Part shown: piece by piece, positions 35,123 to 45,900 of the stretch | Layout: each line of letters starts with the position of its first letter | Numbering within the stretch: the stretch's first letter is position 1 | NCBI GenBank assembly: GCA_028820635.1 | Contig: JAPPIG010000082.1 | Span: forward strand, 40,635 to 104,634 | DNA from: Candidatus Poribacteria bacterium | Lineage (GTDB): Bacteria; Poribacteria; WGA-4E; WGA-3G | Direction of reading: 5' to 3' | Length of the DNA stretch: 64,000 bases | Notes under the pieces: model-generated | Database searches by the model: none | What the model was told of the DNA's origin: nothing | The model's input: only the letters and a program-made list of their open reading frames with translations | Program-made: the position numbers and the translations under genes

Positions 35123-38100
35123 ATGTCCATTCCAAAAATATCCGTGAACAACCCTGTTTTAGCAAATATGTTGATGATTCTCATTATTATATTTGGGGTG
35201 ATTGCATGGATAAACCTACCAAGGGAACTCACCCCGGAAATCGCACTACAAAGTGCTACCGTAACGACACTATACCCAGGCGCATCTCCAGAAGAAGTTG
35301 AAAAATTAGTCTCTGCACCAATTGAAGAGGCGATTGAGGAAAACGTCAACAAAATCAATTTAATGTTATCCACCTCTTCAGAGGGAAGATCAGTTATCTC
35401 AGTCGATTTTGATGAGATGAGCGATCGAGAATTTGATAAAGAGATGGAAAATCTCCGAACAGCCGTTGAAGGTGTGAACGATCTACCGGAAGAGATTTTA
35501 GACGATCCCAGAGTTATGGAATTGGATGTTTCGTCTGGTTTTCCGATGCTGACGGTTGTTGTCGGCGGTAGCATTTCAGAGGCACAGATGCGGGATATTG
35601 CTGAGAATCTAAAAGAAGAAATATTAGAGATTAAGAACATCGCATCAGTGCAAATCGCCGGTCTTCGCGAGCGAGAGTTATGGATTGAAATTAACCCAGA
35701 CCGATTGAAAGCATATAACCTTCCGATTACTGCGATTACCACTGCACTACAAGTCGGAAATCTAAATCTACCTGCTGGCACAATGGAGGTTGGCAATACC
35801 GAGTTTATGGTGCGTACAATGGGTGAATTCCCAAACCCAGAATACATTGGTGAGACAATCATCAGCGTACAACCTTCTGGAACACCACTTCGACTTCGCG
35901 ATATTGCCACAGTTTCTGACACTTATGAGGAAGCACGCACACTTTCGCGTATTGATGGAGAACCGTCAATCAGCCTAAGCGTCCAAAAAAAGAAAGATGG
36001 AAATACCATCTCTTTGGTCGCAGAACTTCGTGAACTGGTAAAAAAACGTCAAATCGAACTTCCTGAAGGTGCTGTGTTGACACCCGTCAACGACTATTCC
36101 GTGATTTTAAAAGAACGGTTGGGAATACTTGAAACAAACGCTTTTTTTGGACTTATCCTTGTTATATTGATGTTATTCTTATTTATCGGTTGGCGAAATG
36201 CGCTGTTTGCAGCCCTCGGTATTCCGGTAGCGTTTATGGCGACGTTTTTGTTCATGTCAATTGCAGGTTATACACTCAGTGGAGTTGCACTGTTTGGTCT
36301 CATCTTGGTCGTTGGAATTGTTGTAGATGACGCCATCGTTGTCATAGAGAATACCTATCGGCATATTGAGGCAGGTGAATCCCCGAAAGTTGCTGCGATT
36401 CGAGGGGCAGAAGAGGTCGGTTGGCCCGTAGTAGCGGCAAGTTTGACAACTATTGGTGCTTTTGGCCCCTTAATGTTTATGTCCGGTGTTTCAGGGCAGT
36501 TTATGCGGATCGTGCCAATAATGGCTATCATTGTACTGGTCGCTTCCCTCTTTGAAGTTTTTGTTATTTTACCTGCACACGTCTCTGAATGGGGAAAAGC
36601 CACAACCAGAAGGGGGCGCAGCACACTTGACAACCTCCGAACCCGATCTCCTGGTGCCTTCACCGCAAGTATACGTGTCACCGGATTTTTTGCTTGGTTC
36701 ACCACGATTTTTGACACTATCCGAAACCGATATGTTAGAATCCTAAAAATAACGATCCGAAGGCGTTATATCTTTGTCGGAAGTGTTCTTTTGATTGGAT
36801 TGATCGCATGTGTCAGTGCCCTTTTAGTGCTTGACAAAGAACTTTTCCCCGGCGAAGATTTCCCACAATTCTACGTCAAAGCCGAGATGCCGCCATCTTA
36901 CGGTATACAGGAGACGACAGCTATTATTGCACAACTTGAAGATGCAGCCAAAACTTTGCCAGAAGAGGAAGTTGCCGCTATTGTCAGCAACATCGGTTTA
37001 CATACGCCTACTTCCGGTCTTTTTGAAGGTGTTACTTATGGTTCTAATTTTGGTGAACTCATCATTGAACTTGTTCCGAAAGATCAACGTACTCGGAATA
37101 CTGACCAAATCATCGCGACCTTGAGAAACAAAACTACCAATATTAGCGGTATTGAAAAACTTAATATTGTCAAACTTGAAGGCGGTCCACCACAGGGACA
37201 AGATGTTGAGGTGAAGGTGAAGGGGCCTCGGTTCGAAACATTGACAGAAATTGCAGATCGGTTAAAAACTACATTAAGCCAGATAGACGGTGTGGAAGAT
37301 ATTCGCGATGATTTCCGTGTGGGCAAATCAGAATTACGTATCTATTTAAAACCAGAAAAAGCATCCCTATTCGGAATGTCTACTCTACAAGTTGCACAAA
37401 CTGTCCGAACCGCTATTGAAGGTGCAAAAGCAACAACCTACCGTGAGGCAGATGAAGCGATTGATATAATCGTCAAATACGATGAAGATCGTTTACAAAC
37501 AATCGAAGAACTAAATGACCTATTGATAGCAACGCCTATAGGAACGATTGTCCCTTTAAAAGATGTAGCGAATATCGTTGAAGAGAAAGGCTATTCGGAT
37601 ATTCGCCGCTTCGAAGGTGAACGTGCAATCTCTGTTTATGCAGCGGTTGATAGGACAAAAACTACACCTTTTAATGTGAACCAAGAATTAATTAGTGCCT
37701 TCGCGAATGTAGAATCTTTGTATCCAGGCTATCGACTTGATTTCCGTGGGGTCTTCGACGAAATAATGGAATCCTTTTCAGAATTATGGAAACTGTTTTT
37801 ATATGCTATTGTTGTTATCTATGTGATATTAGGGGCACAATTCAAATCGTTCATACAACCGATTGTAGTTCTGTTTGCCGTGCCGTTTGGAATGATAGGA
37901 GCGATGGTTGGGCTACTCTTTTCCAATGCTACACTCAGTATGGTGGCAATGTTCGGCATCGTCGCGCTTGCGGGGATTGTCGTCAACGATTCAATTGTGA
38001 TGATTGATTTTATCAATAAATACCGAGAACGTGGTCATAACCGATGGTATGCTATTTTGAAAGGCGGCAGCGTACGTTTACGTCCTATTATTTTAACTTC

Positions 38101-38365
38101 AGTGACGACAATTTTCGGACTAATTCCGATGGCACTGGGACTCGGTGGAAAATCACCTATTTGGCAGCCGATGGCAAATACCATAATCTTCGGACTTGCC
38201 TTCGCTACGACTATGACGTTGTTTGTCATGCCCGCGTTATATGCAATCACAACAGACTTACGCGGACTTTTCTTGCGACGATTTTTCTTGCGAGACCCAG
38301 AGGACCGCTTCCGCACTGTTTCAGATGATGAATTGTTAGGTGATACCGTTCCTGCAGATGATTAA
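35123..38365 (+). CDS. RND efflux permease (AcrB/HAE1-like), first of a tandem pair
   Basis: 1080 residues; AAGGAG lies 13 bases before the ATG, which is long. Inner-membrane proton-driven exporter of the AcrB/MexB/MdtB class: a transmembrane helix at about 12-29, the large porter loop (YPGASPEEVEKLVSAPIEEA), TM block about 335-480, a second loop, and TM block about 885-1050. The TM4 proton-relay pair is present as D402-D403 (GIVVDDAIVVIEN). The length is usual for the family. No membrane-fusion or TolC gene is adjacent, although these normally accompany the pump. Compared with its neighbour at 38662 it carries a longer, basic cytoplasmic linker near residues 492-535 (KATTRRGRSTLDNLRTRSPG). 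Confidence 0.93.
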   Translation: MSIPKISVNNPVLANMLMILIIIFGVIAWINLPRELTPEIALQSATVTTLYPGASPEEVEKLVSAPIEEAIEENVNKINLMLSTSSEGRSVISVDFDEMSDREFDKEMENLRTAVEGVNDLPEEILDDPRVMELDVSSGFPMLTVVVGGSISEAQMRDIAENLKEEILEIKNIASVQIAGLRERELWIEINPDRLKAYNLPITAITTALQVGNLNLPAGTMEVGNTEFMVRTMGEFPNPEYIGETIISVQPSGTPLRLRDIATVSDTYEEARTLSRIDGEPSISLSVQKKKDGNTISLVAELRELVKKRQIELPEGAVLTPVNDYSVILKERLGILETNAFFGLILVILMLFLFIGWRNALFAALGIPVAFMATFLFMSIAGYTLSGVALFGLILVVGIVVDDAIVVIENTYRHIEAGESPKVAAIRGAEEVGWPVVAASLTTIGAFGPLMFMSGVSGQFMRIVPIMAIIVLVASLFEVFVILPAHVSEWGKATTRRGRSTLDNLRTRSPGAFTASIRVTGFFAWFTTIFDTIRNRYVRILKITIRRRYIFVGSVLLIGLIACVSALLVLDKELFPGEDFPQFYVKAEMPPSYGIQETTAIIAQLEDAAKTLPEEEVAAIVSNIGLHTPTSGLFEGVTYGSNFGELIIELVPKDQRTRNTDQIIATLRNKTTNISGIEKLNIVKLEGGPPQGQDVEVKVKGPRFETLTEIADRLKTTLSQIDGVEDIRDDFRVGKSELRIYLKPEKASLFGMSTLQVAQTVRTAIEGAKATTYREADEAIDIIVKYDEDRLQTIEELNDLLIATPIGTIVPLKDVANIVEEKGYSDIRRFEGERAISVYAAVDRTKTTPFNVNQELISAFANVESLYPGYRLDFRGVFDEIMESFSELWKLFLYAIVVIYVILGAQFKSFIQPIVVLFAVPFGMIGAMVGLLFSNATLSMVAMFGIVALAGIVVNDSIVMIDFINKYRERGHNRWYAILKGGSVRLRPIILTSVTTIFGLIPMALGLGGKSPIWQPMANTIIFGLAFATTMTLFVMPALYAITTDLRGLFLRRFFLRDPEDRFRTVSDDELLGDTVPADD

Positions 38366-38661
38366 ATCAGAGATGGATTCCAGTTGATCAATCCTGTCTT
38401 ACCTTTTTCTAATGTAGGCGCGCTTACAAAGCGTGTCTACATTAGTTTCATATCTACTTCAATACATTTCCTTCCAAGTGAACAGCCTTACCTAATACTG
38501 ACCTCCGGCATATTCCCAAATTAGCCCACGTCCTTGCATTATCCCAAAAATGTTCAGATATATTTTGAATATATGATAAACTAACAAAAGGGAATTTTCC
38601 AAACATTACATTTATTGCAAAACTAAAGTATGTGAACATTGTTCAGACGAGAATTACCACC
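38366..38661. other. Spacer between the two RND genes
   Basis: 296 bases without a gene. It contains the hairpin at 38409-38445. The rest is A/T-rich with no firm promoter, so the second RND gene may be separately transcribed or read through. Confidence 0.5.
38409..38445. repeat. Long hairpin after the first RND gene (terminator or REP element)
   Basis: CTAATGTAGGCGCGCTT (38409-38425) pairs with AAGCGTGTCTACATTAG (38429-38445) over 17 positions with two G-T pairs and an ACA loop. It is followed by TTTCAT, a poor T-tract. The TGTAGGCGCGC ends make a REP element as likely as a terminator. Confidence 0.55.
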
Positions 38662-41600
38662 ATGTCGATCCCTAAAATGTCTGTAAACAACCCCGTTTTA
38701 GCAAATATGTTGATGATTTTAATCATTATATTTGGATTATACGCATGGATTAACCTGCCACGTGAGACACTCCCGGAAGTTACGATAAAAAGTGCTTTTG
38801 TTACCACACAGTACCCTGGTGCTTCTTCGGAAGAGGTTGAAAAACTGGTCACCGCCCCTATTGAAGACGCAATTGAAGAAAATATCAGTAAAATAGAAAT
38901 CATGTCGTCTACTTCATCCGAAGGCAGATCGCGCATCTATGTAAAATTTGAAGAGATGAGTGACAGGGATTTCGATAAAGAACTTGAAAAACTCCGTTCA
39001 GTGGTTGAACAGGTAAATGAACTTCCAGAGGGAATTTTGGAAGATCCGACAGTCAAAGATTGGGATGTTTTCACAGGTTTTCCTATATTGACGGTCATAG
39101 TCGGAGGACGTATTTCAGAAAAGCAGATGCGAAGTATAGCGGAGGACATCAAGGATGAAATCTTGAGTATCAAAAACATCGCTGCAGTTCGAATAGCCGG
39201 TTTTCGTGAAAGAGAGATTTGGATTGAGGTAAATCCTGATAAATTGAAGGCATATCATCTTCCTATGTCCACAATTGTCACTTCACTGGAGGCAAACAAT
39301 TTGAATCTTCCGGCGGGTACAATGGAACTTGGCAAAACAGAATTCATGGTGCGCACAATGGGAGAATTCAGCACCCTTGAATCTATTAGAGAGACTATCA
39401 TCAATGTTCAGCCAACAGGTTCAGTCCTGCGGCTCAGCGATGTGGCAACTGTCTCCGATACATACGAAGAAACACGCACGTTGTCTCGTCTTAATGGAGA
39501 ACCCTCAACAAGTCTAACCGTTCAGAAAAAGAGCAAAGGAAACACGTTAGCTTTAGTTACTCAATTACGAGAATTGGTTGAAAAACGGAAGCGTCAACTT
39601 CCACAAGGTGCTGAATTGACAACATTTAGTGATAATTCAGTCATCTTGAAACAACGTTTAAGCATTTTAGAAACAAATGCGCTTTTCGGTTTGATTCTCG
39701 TTGTTCTGCTGCTCCTTGCCTTCATCGGATGGCGAAACGCCGTATTCGCTGCACTGGGAATACCTGTTGCATTTATGGCAACTTTCTGGTTTATGTCTAT
39801 CGGTGGCTACACGCTTAGTCGTGTAGCATTATTTGGGCTAATCTTAGTTGTCGGAATTGTCGTGGATGATGCCATTGTTGTGATAGAAAATATCTACAGG
39901 CATATTGAGTCGGGAAAACCCCCTAAAGTTGCTGCGATACGTGGTGCGGAAGAGGTTGGTTGGCCCGTTGTCGCTGCGAGTTTGACGACAATCTGCGCAT
40001 TTGGTCCTTTAATGTTTATGTCCGGTGTTGCTGGACAGTTTCTGCAGGTTGTGCCAATCTTAGTGATTTTTGTATTGCTGGCTTCCCTCTTTGAAGTATT
40101 CATGATTTTGCCAGCGCACGTGTCAGAATGGGGAAGAACGAAGAAGCAAGAAGCACATACAAACAGATGGTTTAACCTAATCCGAAAACGATATGTAAAA
40201 ATTCTCAAAGGTACGATCCGGCGGCGTTATGTGTTTGTTGGCGGTGTTCTCTTTATAGGTTTGATTGCATGTGTTAGTGCGTTTTTAGTACTTGACCAAG
40301 AACTATTTCCTAACGAAGAATTTCCACAATTCTATATTAAAGCCGAAATGCCACCTTCCTTCGGTATACAGGAAACAACCGCAGTGATTGCAGATATTGA
40401 AGATGTAACCAGAAGTGTCCCGACAGATGAACGCGTTGCAATCGTCAGTAACATCGGTTTACATACGACCACTTCTGGGATTGTGGATAATACAACTTAT
40501 GGACCGAATTTCGGAGAGGTTTTAGTTGAACTTACGCCGCAGGAAAAGCGCACCCGAAGTGTAGATGAGATAATGGCATCGCTAAGACCCAAATTAGCGA
40601 GAATCAGCGGTATAGAAAAACTGAATTTTGACAAATTGGAAGGCGGCCCTTCTCAAGGACGAGACGTTCAAGTTAAGGTAAAAGGGGCGCGATTTGAACA
40701 ACTTAGAAAACTTACCGATTTGCTAAAAGAAAAGTTGAATCAAATAGACGGTGTTTACGATATCCAAGACGACTTTGACATTGGAAGTTCTGAACTTCGT
40801 GTTTACTTGAAACCTGAAAAGGCACATCAACACGGGGTAAATATCCTCCAAATTGCACAGACGGTGCGAAACGCTATTAAAGGAGTTAAAGCTACAACTT
40901 ACCGTGAGGCAGACGAAGCCGTTGATGTCATTGTAAAGTATAAAAAGAATAATTTACAGACAGTAACTGATCTCAATAACTTATTGATTGCAACACCTGT
41001 CGGTGCTATTATTCCTCTCAAAGATATCGCAGATGTTGTACAAGAAAAAGGATACACCGACATCCGCCGCTTTGATGGTGAACGCGCTATTACGGTATAT
41101 GCCTCAATTGATAAACAAAAAACGACTGCCGTGAAAGTGAATCAGGCTTTAATCAGTACGTTTACTGATATTGAATCGCTATTTCCTGGATATAGACTTG
41201 ATTTTCAAGGTGTCTTTAGTGAGATTGTAGAATCTTTTTCTAATTTATGGAAGTTGTTTATCGTAGGGCTGTTATTAATTTATGTTGTGTTAGGGGCGCA
41301 ATTCAAGTCATTTAGTCAACCGATCATTATTTTGTTTGCTGTGCCGTTTGGTATGATAGGCGCAATGATAGGACTTCTTCTTTCCAATGCAATGCTAAGT
41401 ATGGTGGCGATGTTCGGTATTGTTGCACTCACAGGAATTGTGGTAAACGATTCTATTGTGCTAATAGATTTTATTAACAAATATCGTGAACGCGGTTATA
41501 ATAAATGGTATGCAATTCTGAAGGGGAGTACTGTCCGGTTACGTCCGATTATTCTAACTTCGTTAACTACAATTTTCGGGCTAATCCCGATGGCGATAGG

Positions 41601-41811
41601 GCTTGGTGGAAAATCGCCTATCTGGATGCCGATTGCGAATACAATTATCTTCGGACTTGCATTCGCAACGATTATGACTCTGTTTGTGATGCCCGCACTT
41701 TATGCTATCATAACCGACCTACGAAAGTTTTTCTTAAGAGATGCAGAGGCGCGCTTCCGAAATGTTTCAGAAGAGGAATTGCTCAAGAGTGCAGTTCCTG
41801 CTGATGATTAA
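38662..41811 (+). CDS. RND efflux permease (AcrB/HAE1-like), second of a tandem pair
   Basis: 1049 residues from the ATG at 38662 (MSIPKMSVNNPVL), chosen because it matches the start of the preceding paralogue (MSIPKISVNNPVL); an in-frame ATG at 38632 would add ten residues. Neither start has a good Shine-Dalgarno. The architecture is that of the first copy, including D402-D403 (GIVVDDAIVVIEN) in TM4 and GIVVNDSIVLIDFINKYRERG in the C-terminal TM block. The two proteins are clearly paralogous along their whole length, diverging mainly in the porter loops, which suggests different substrates. Some RND pumps (MdtBC) work as heterotrimers of two adjacent permeases; that is a reasonable model here but unproven. 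Confidence 0.92.
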   Translation: MSIPKMSVNNPVLANMLMILIIIFGLYAWINLPRETLPEVTIKSAFVTTQYPGASSEEVEKLVTAPIEDAIEENISKIEIMSSTSSEGRSRIYVKFEEMSDRDFDKELEKLRSVVEQVNELPEGILEDPTVKDWDVFTGFPILTVIVGGRISEKQMRSIAEDIKDEILSIKNIAAVRIAGFREREIWIEVNPDKLKAYHLPMSTIVTSLEANNLNLPAGTMELGKTEFMVRTMGEFSTLESIRETIINVQPTGSVLRLSDVATVSDTYEETRTLSRLNGEPSTSLTVQKKSKGNTLALVTQLRELVEKRKRQLPQGAELTTFSDNSVILKQRLSILETNALFGLILVVLLLLAFIGWRNAVFAALGIPVAFMATFWFMSIGGYTLSRVALFGLILVVGIVVDDAIVVIENIYRHIESGKPPKVAAIRGAEEVGWPVVAASLTTICAFGPLMFMSGVAGQFLQVVPILVIFVLLASLFEVFMILPAHVSEWGRTKKQEAHTNRWFNLIRKRYVKILKGTIRRRYVFVGGVLFIGLIACVSAFLVLDQELFPNEEFPQFYIKAEMPPSFGIQETTAVIADIEDVTRSVPTDERVAIVSNIGLHTTTSGIVDNTTYGPNFGEVLVELTPQEKRTRSVDEIMASLRPKLARISGIEKLNFDKLEGGPSQGRDVQVKVKGARFEQLRKLTDLLKEKLNQIDGVYDIQDDFDIGSSELRVYLKPEKAHQHGVNILQIAQTVRNAIKGVKATTYREADEAVDVIVKYKKNNLQTVTDLNNLLIATPVGAIIPLKDIADVVQEKGYTDIRRFDGERAITVYASIDKQKTTAVKVNQALISTFTDIESLFPGYRLDFQGVFSEIVESFSNLWKLFIVGLLLIYVVLGAQFKSFSQPIIILFAVPFGMIGAMIGLLLSNAMLSMVAMFGIVALTGIVVNDSIVLIDFINKYRERGYNKWYAILKGSTVRLRPIILTSLTTIFGLIPMAIGLGGKSPIWMPIANTIIFGLAFATIMTLFVMPALYAIITDLRKFFLRDAEARFRNVSEEELLKSAVPADD

Positions 41812-41872
41812 ACAAGTTAGGGTGATCTCCTGAGAGTGCCCTATTCAAACTTTTCATAGAAAGGAAATAGAA

Positions 41873-42844
41873 ATGAAAATTGCTTTTATTGGTGTAGGTG
41901 GTATTGCAGGAAACTACCGTGGAAGTTTAAAACGACTACAACGTCCGATTGCAGCAGTATGTGATATAAATGCCGATCGCGCAGTAGCAATTGCCTCCGA
42001 AGAAAACGCTACGCCATACACAAACCATCAAGAAATGCTGCAGAAAGAAAATCCTGATGTGGTTTTTACCTGTATCCCTCCAGGAGCACACACAACACAA
42101 GTAGCAGATGCTGCAAAGTCCGGTGCTGCAGTTTTTGTGGCTAAACCTGTTGCACAAGATTTAGATACTGCTCAAATTGCTCGCGACACCATCAAAGACG
42201 CAGGTGTCATAAATCAAGTTGGCTATATGGCACGGTATAGCGACATCGCTGACAAAGCGAAGGAATTGGTTGGCGATCAGAATTTAACCATGGGGATCGG
42301 ACGGTTTTTAACGAGAATGGGAGCGAGCCATCCGTGGTGGGGAAAATTTGAAGTATCCCGTGGACAGATGGTTGAGCAGACTACGCACGTTTTTGACCTC
42401 ATCCGCTACTTCCTTGGGGATGTTGAAAATGTCCAAGCTTTTGGTATCAAAGGTGTTTCTGAAGATATAGCCGATTTTGAGGAATGCACTGTTTGCAATC
42501 TGAAATTTGAGGGTGGTGCAGTCGGTAGTATAACGAGTACTTGTGTTGCTCGCGCTCACGAAAATTTCGCTACCGAGTTGGTGGGAGATGACATCTATTT
42601 GAAACTTACACACGATCTCAGTTTGCGCGGACAGATCGGTGGTGAGGGGATTGACTTTACTGGTACCGAAGCCGGTTATTTCAGACAAGTTGAGCAGTTT
42701 GTTAAAGCAGTTGAAACGAATAATCAAAATTTAGTGCGTTCCTCCTACGCAGATGCCGTCAGAACGCTCGCTGTTACACTGGCAGCAAATCGTTCGTTGG
42801 AGACAGGACAGATTGAACTGGTTTTGAAAGAGGACACTGATTGA
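41873..42844 (+). CDS. Gfo/Idh/MocA family oxidoreductase
   Basis: 323 residues; AAGGAA eight bases before the ATG. Canonical Rossmann start with G7-V-G-G-I-A-G13, a D at the end of the second strand (AAVCDINADRA), and the catalytic motif A-K91-P92 in place of E-K-P. The C-terminal domain has MVEQTTHVFDLIRYFLGDVE, the H-x-x-D-x-x-R-Y signature of the family. NAD(P)-dependent oxidation of a sugar or cyclitol; substrate unknown. It follows the second RND gene by 61 bases and precedes the tandem secreted-protein array. Confidence 0.9.
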   Translation: MKIAFIGVGGIAGNYRGSLKRLQRPIAAVCDINADRAVAIASEENATPYTNHQEMLQKENPDVVFTCIPPGAHTTQVADAAKSGAAVFVAKPVAQDLDTAQIARDTIKDAGVINQVGYMARYSDIADKAKELVGDQNLTMGIGRFLTRMGASHPWWGKFEVSRGQMVEQTTHVFDLIRYFLGDVENVQAFGIKGVSEDIADFEECTVCNLKFEGGAVGSITSTCVARAHENFATELVGDDIYLKLTHDLSLRGQIGGEGIDFTGTEAGYFRQVEQFVKAVETNNQNLVRSSYADAVRTLAVTLAANRSLETGQIELVLKEDTD

Positions 42845-42881
42845 TGTTGTGTAGAGGTTCGAAAATCTTGCTAAATTTATG

Positions 42882-42910
42882 TTGATTTAAGGACGCAAGT
42901 TTGGTATAAG
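42882..42910 (+). promoter_or_regulatory. Promoter of tandem copy 1
   Basis: TTGATT (42882-42887), 17 bases, TATAAG (42905-42910). The same pair with the same spacing is kept in front of copies 2 and 3, which supports it. The leader to the start codon is about 80 bases. Confidence 0.6.
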
Positions 42911-42995
42911 AAAAACGCAAGGCTGTGCATTGGATGGCATTCTTAAGTTGCACATTCAATATCTATAAAAGTTCGCAACCACAAGGGGAGTGTCC

Positions 42996-45900
42996 TTGAT
43001 AAGAAAAACTCTTTTTCGTTTCATCCTATTTTTATTTGTTTGTTTTTCCATTTCAACGTTATCTAATAATCTTGTTCATGCGCAGCGTGAAGCATCTATT
43101 CGTCTTGAAATACCGCGTAATAGAACTGGCGTAAATGTAATAATAAAAGATTTTGCGGCTTCAGCGACACGTTTCTACCTTTTGCGTAGTGGATTGGACC
43201 CAGAAAAAAAAGCAGACTCGTATATAGGAAAAGTTTACGTCTTCAACCATGAAGGCACACGCCGACCAGACGAGGAATTTGAAATTGACCCAAAGGGAAG
43301 TCCTTACGGCATTGCAGTAACAGACAGACTTGTCTATATTTCGTATTTCAGTTATCCTTATATTAATGCCTATGGTTTTGACGGAACGCGTTTACCTGAA
43401 GAGGACATAGATGAGTATGCCGGTAATCGAAACGGTATCGCCGCAACGGAGACACATTTTTACCTCGCGGATATGGGGAGTATTGACATTTACAAGTTTG
43501 CGGACATTCAGAGTGATGAAAACGGAAAGAGAGTATCTTATGTAAGAAGATGTAAGGTTACGACAACTGATGCAGAGGGGGGTAGACCTTTTGTCGCCGC
43601 AACGGATACTCGCGTCTATCTTCATAATCCTTACGATTCTACAATCTATGTGTACGATGCGCAAGACGGTGGTAGACGCGCTCGCGAAGATTTCAACAAC
43701 GACTTATGGCACGAAAAAAAAGCCGACACTAACGTCCCATCTCAAATCTTATCAGGTATTGCAACAACACCATTAGGTGGTAAATTATATTTATTGTTGT
43801 CTCAAAGTCGGTCTGATGGCAAAAGGGGTTACGAGCCAGTGGTATATAGATATTCAATTCCGGAAGAAATAGCGGAACGTCCAGAGATTCATTTACCGGC
43901 AAAGCCGCCTGCCACACCGAGTTATTATTTTCATTCGTCGATAACTGGTTCGGGCGTAGCTGCGACTGATACAAACGTGTATGTTGCAGGAGGTGAAGGG
44001 GGACTCTATGGCAAAATATATAGTAATAAATATTCGGATGGAATACCGGGCAGCTTGTACGCTGACTCTGGCAAAAAGGTGACAAATTTCAGTTTATATG
44101 ACCACTATCTATATTCTGAAGGGATGACTGTTGACTATCACAATCTCTATATACTTAGAAAACATTATTTTACTGTGCTTGACCCAGACTATACAGATAA
44201 TCTTGGAAGTGCTTACTCCGTGCTTTACTGTTCTCTTAATTCCGAAGCGTCTATTCCCAATGGTGCGACAAAGTTAATAAATCTTAAACTTCCATTTGGC
44301 TTGGAGAATTTTGGTGAAGGCATAGGGCTTGCCATTGATTCAGAAGGTATTTTATACGCTATGGATTCTGGTCAAGATGATAAAGGGGCACCACGAATCT
44401 ATCGCTTTAATTCTTTTACGAAAAATGCGTTACCTGGTAATCCAATTACCCTCCATCCAAACCACAGATATCCGTGTGGTATTACAATTGTTAAAAACCG
44501 TGCTTATGTTCTTGATAGAGGTTTTAATTATGATAAAGGGAGACCTGATGTAGTTGCTGAGATCTTTGTCTATGCTTTAGGCGGTCCAGACGTTTTTGAG
44601 TATCTACCTGAGGAGAGTTTTAAACTAAATGTTAACACAATCCACCCAAAGGAGTCTGGTATTGCCATAAATGGTGACACATTTTTCATCTCAATGCGTT
44701 CAGGTAGTGTTGATAGAGATATTTATGTGTATGGTCCTCCAGCAGCACCGAGTTGGAAGCCTATTCCCGCAGATACAATTCGGCGTAGACAACCGTATCA
44801 GAGTGATATTTCCTATATGTCAAGGTTAGCGACAGATGGAGATGACTGGGACAAATATCAAGCGATCGCAGGTATTCCCTGGTTTCTTTCCGTAGGTTCT
44901 GATTCTGATTTTTTATTTGGCAATCCTGAACCAACTATTACTTTCGCAGAAGGTTATAGAAAACCGGAGTGGTTAACCTTAAAAGATAACGTCCTATCAG
45001 GCACCCCTCCATCAGCAGGGAAGTATATTATTGAACTTACAGCCTCAAACGAACACGGTAGTGCAGACCAATATTTTACGATAGATGTTGCTCCAGCACC
45101 TGTTGCAGCGAGTTGGCTTGATTTTTCAGTACCAGAGGCACGGGTATATGATGATTGGTCATTGTCTGTAAAAGATTTTGTTGCTGGCAATCCCAGACCC
45201 GCTATTATTTTTTCGGCAGGTTATACGCCGCCTGACTGGTTAAAACTATGGAACGGAGTGCTTTCAGGTACCCCAACAACGGGGGGTATATTTCCTATCC
45301 AACTCACGGCGTTTACGGCCCTTGATCGTCCTGAATACAGAACTTGGGTAGACCGCGTGATATATTTGGTTGTTGAAGGTGAAGTATCTTCGAATTGGTT
45401 GATTGATACCTTGAATGATACAGCACAAGGTATTGCAGCAGTAGACAACCGAGTCTATGTTACAGATATTATTGATGATAAAATCTATGTCTACGGGCAC
45501 AATGGAGAGCGATACACCACTGAGGATGTTAGTATCAAAGCGTTTACCGAAAACCCGATTGGCATCGCATCGACAGCGGCAAATATCTATATTGTTGATA
45601 ACAAGGCAAACAGCGTCTCAATTTTAGGTGTGAATGAAATGGCTTCAGTGGGTAATTTCCAATTGTATTCGGACAATCAGGCTCCCGCAGGTATTGCCGC
45701 AACAACAACGCGCCTTTATGTTGTTGACAACGAAGATGACAAAATCTATGTCTACGCACATGACGGAACACATCAACCTACTGAAGATGTGAGTCTCTAT
45801 AATCATCGTGAACCGACAGGAATTGCTGCAACATCTACACGCCTTTACGTTGTGGATGGTGATGCAGATAAAATCTATGCTTATGATTTTGATGGTAAGT

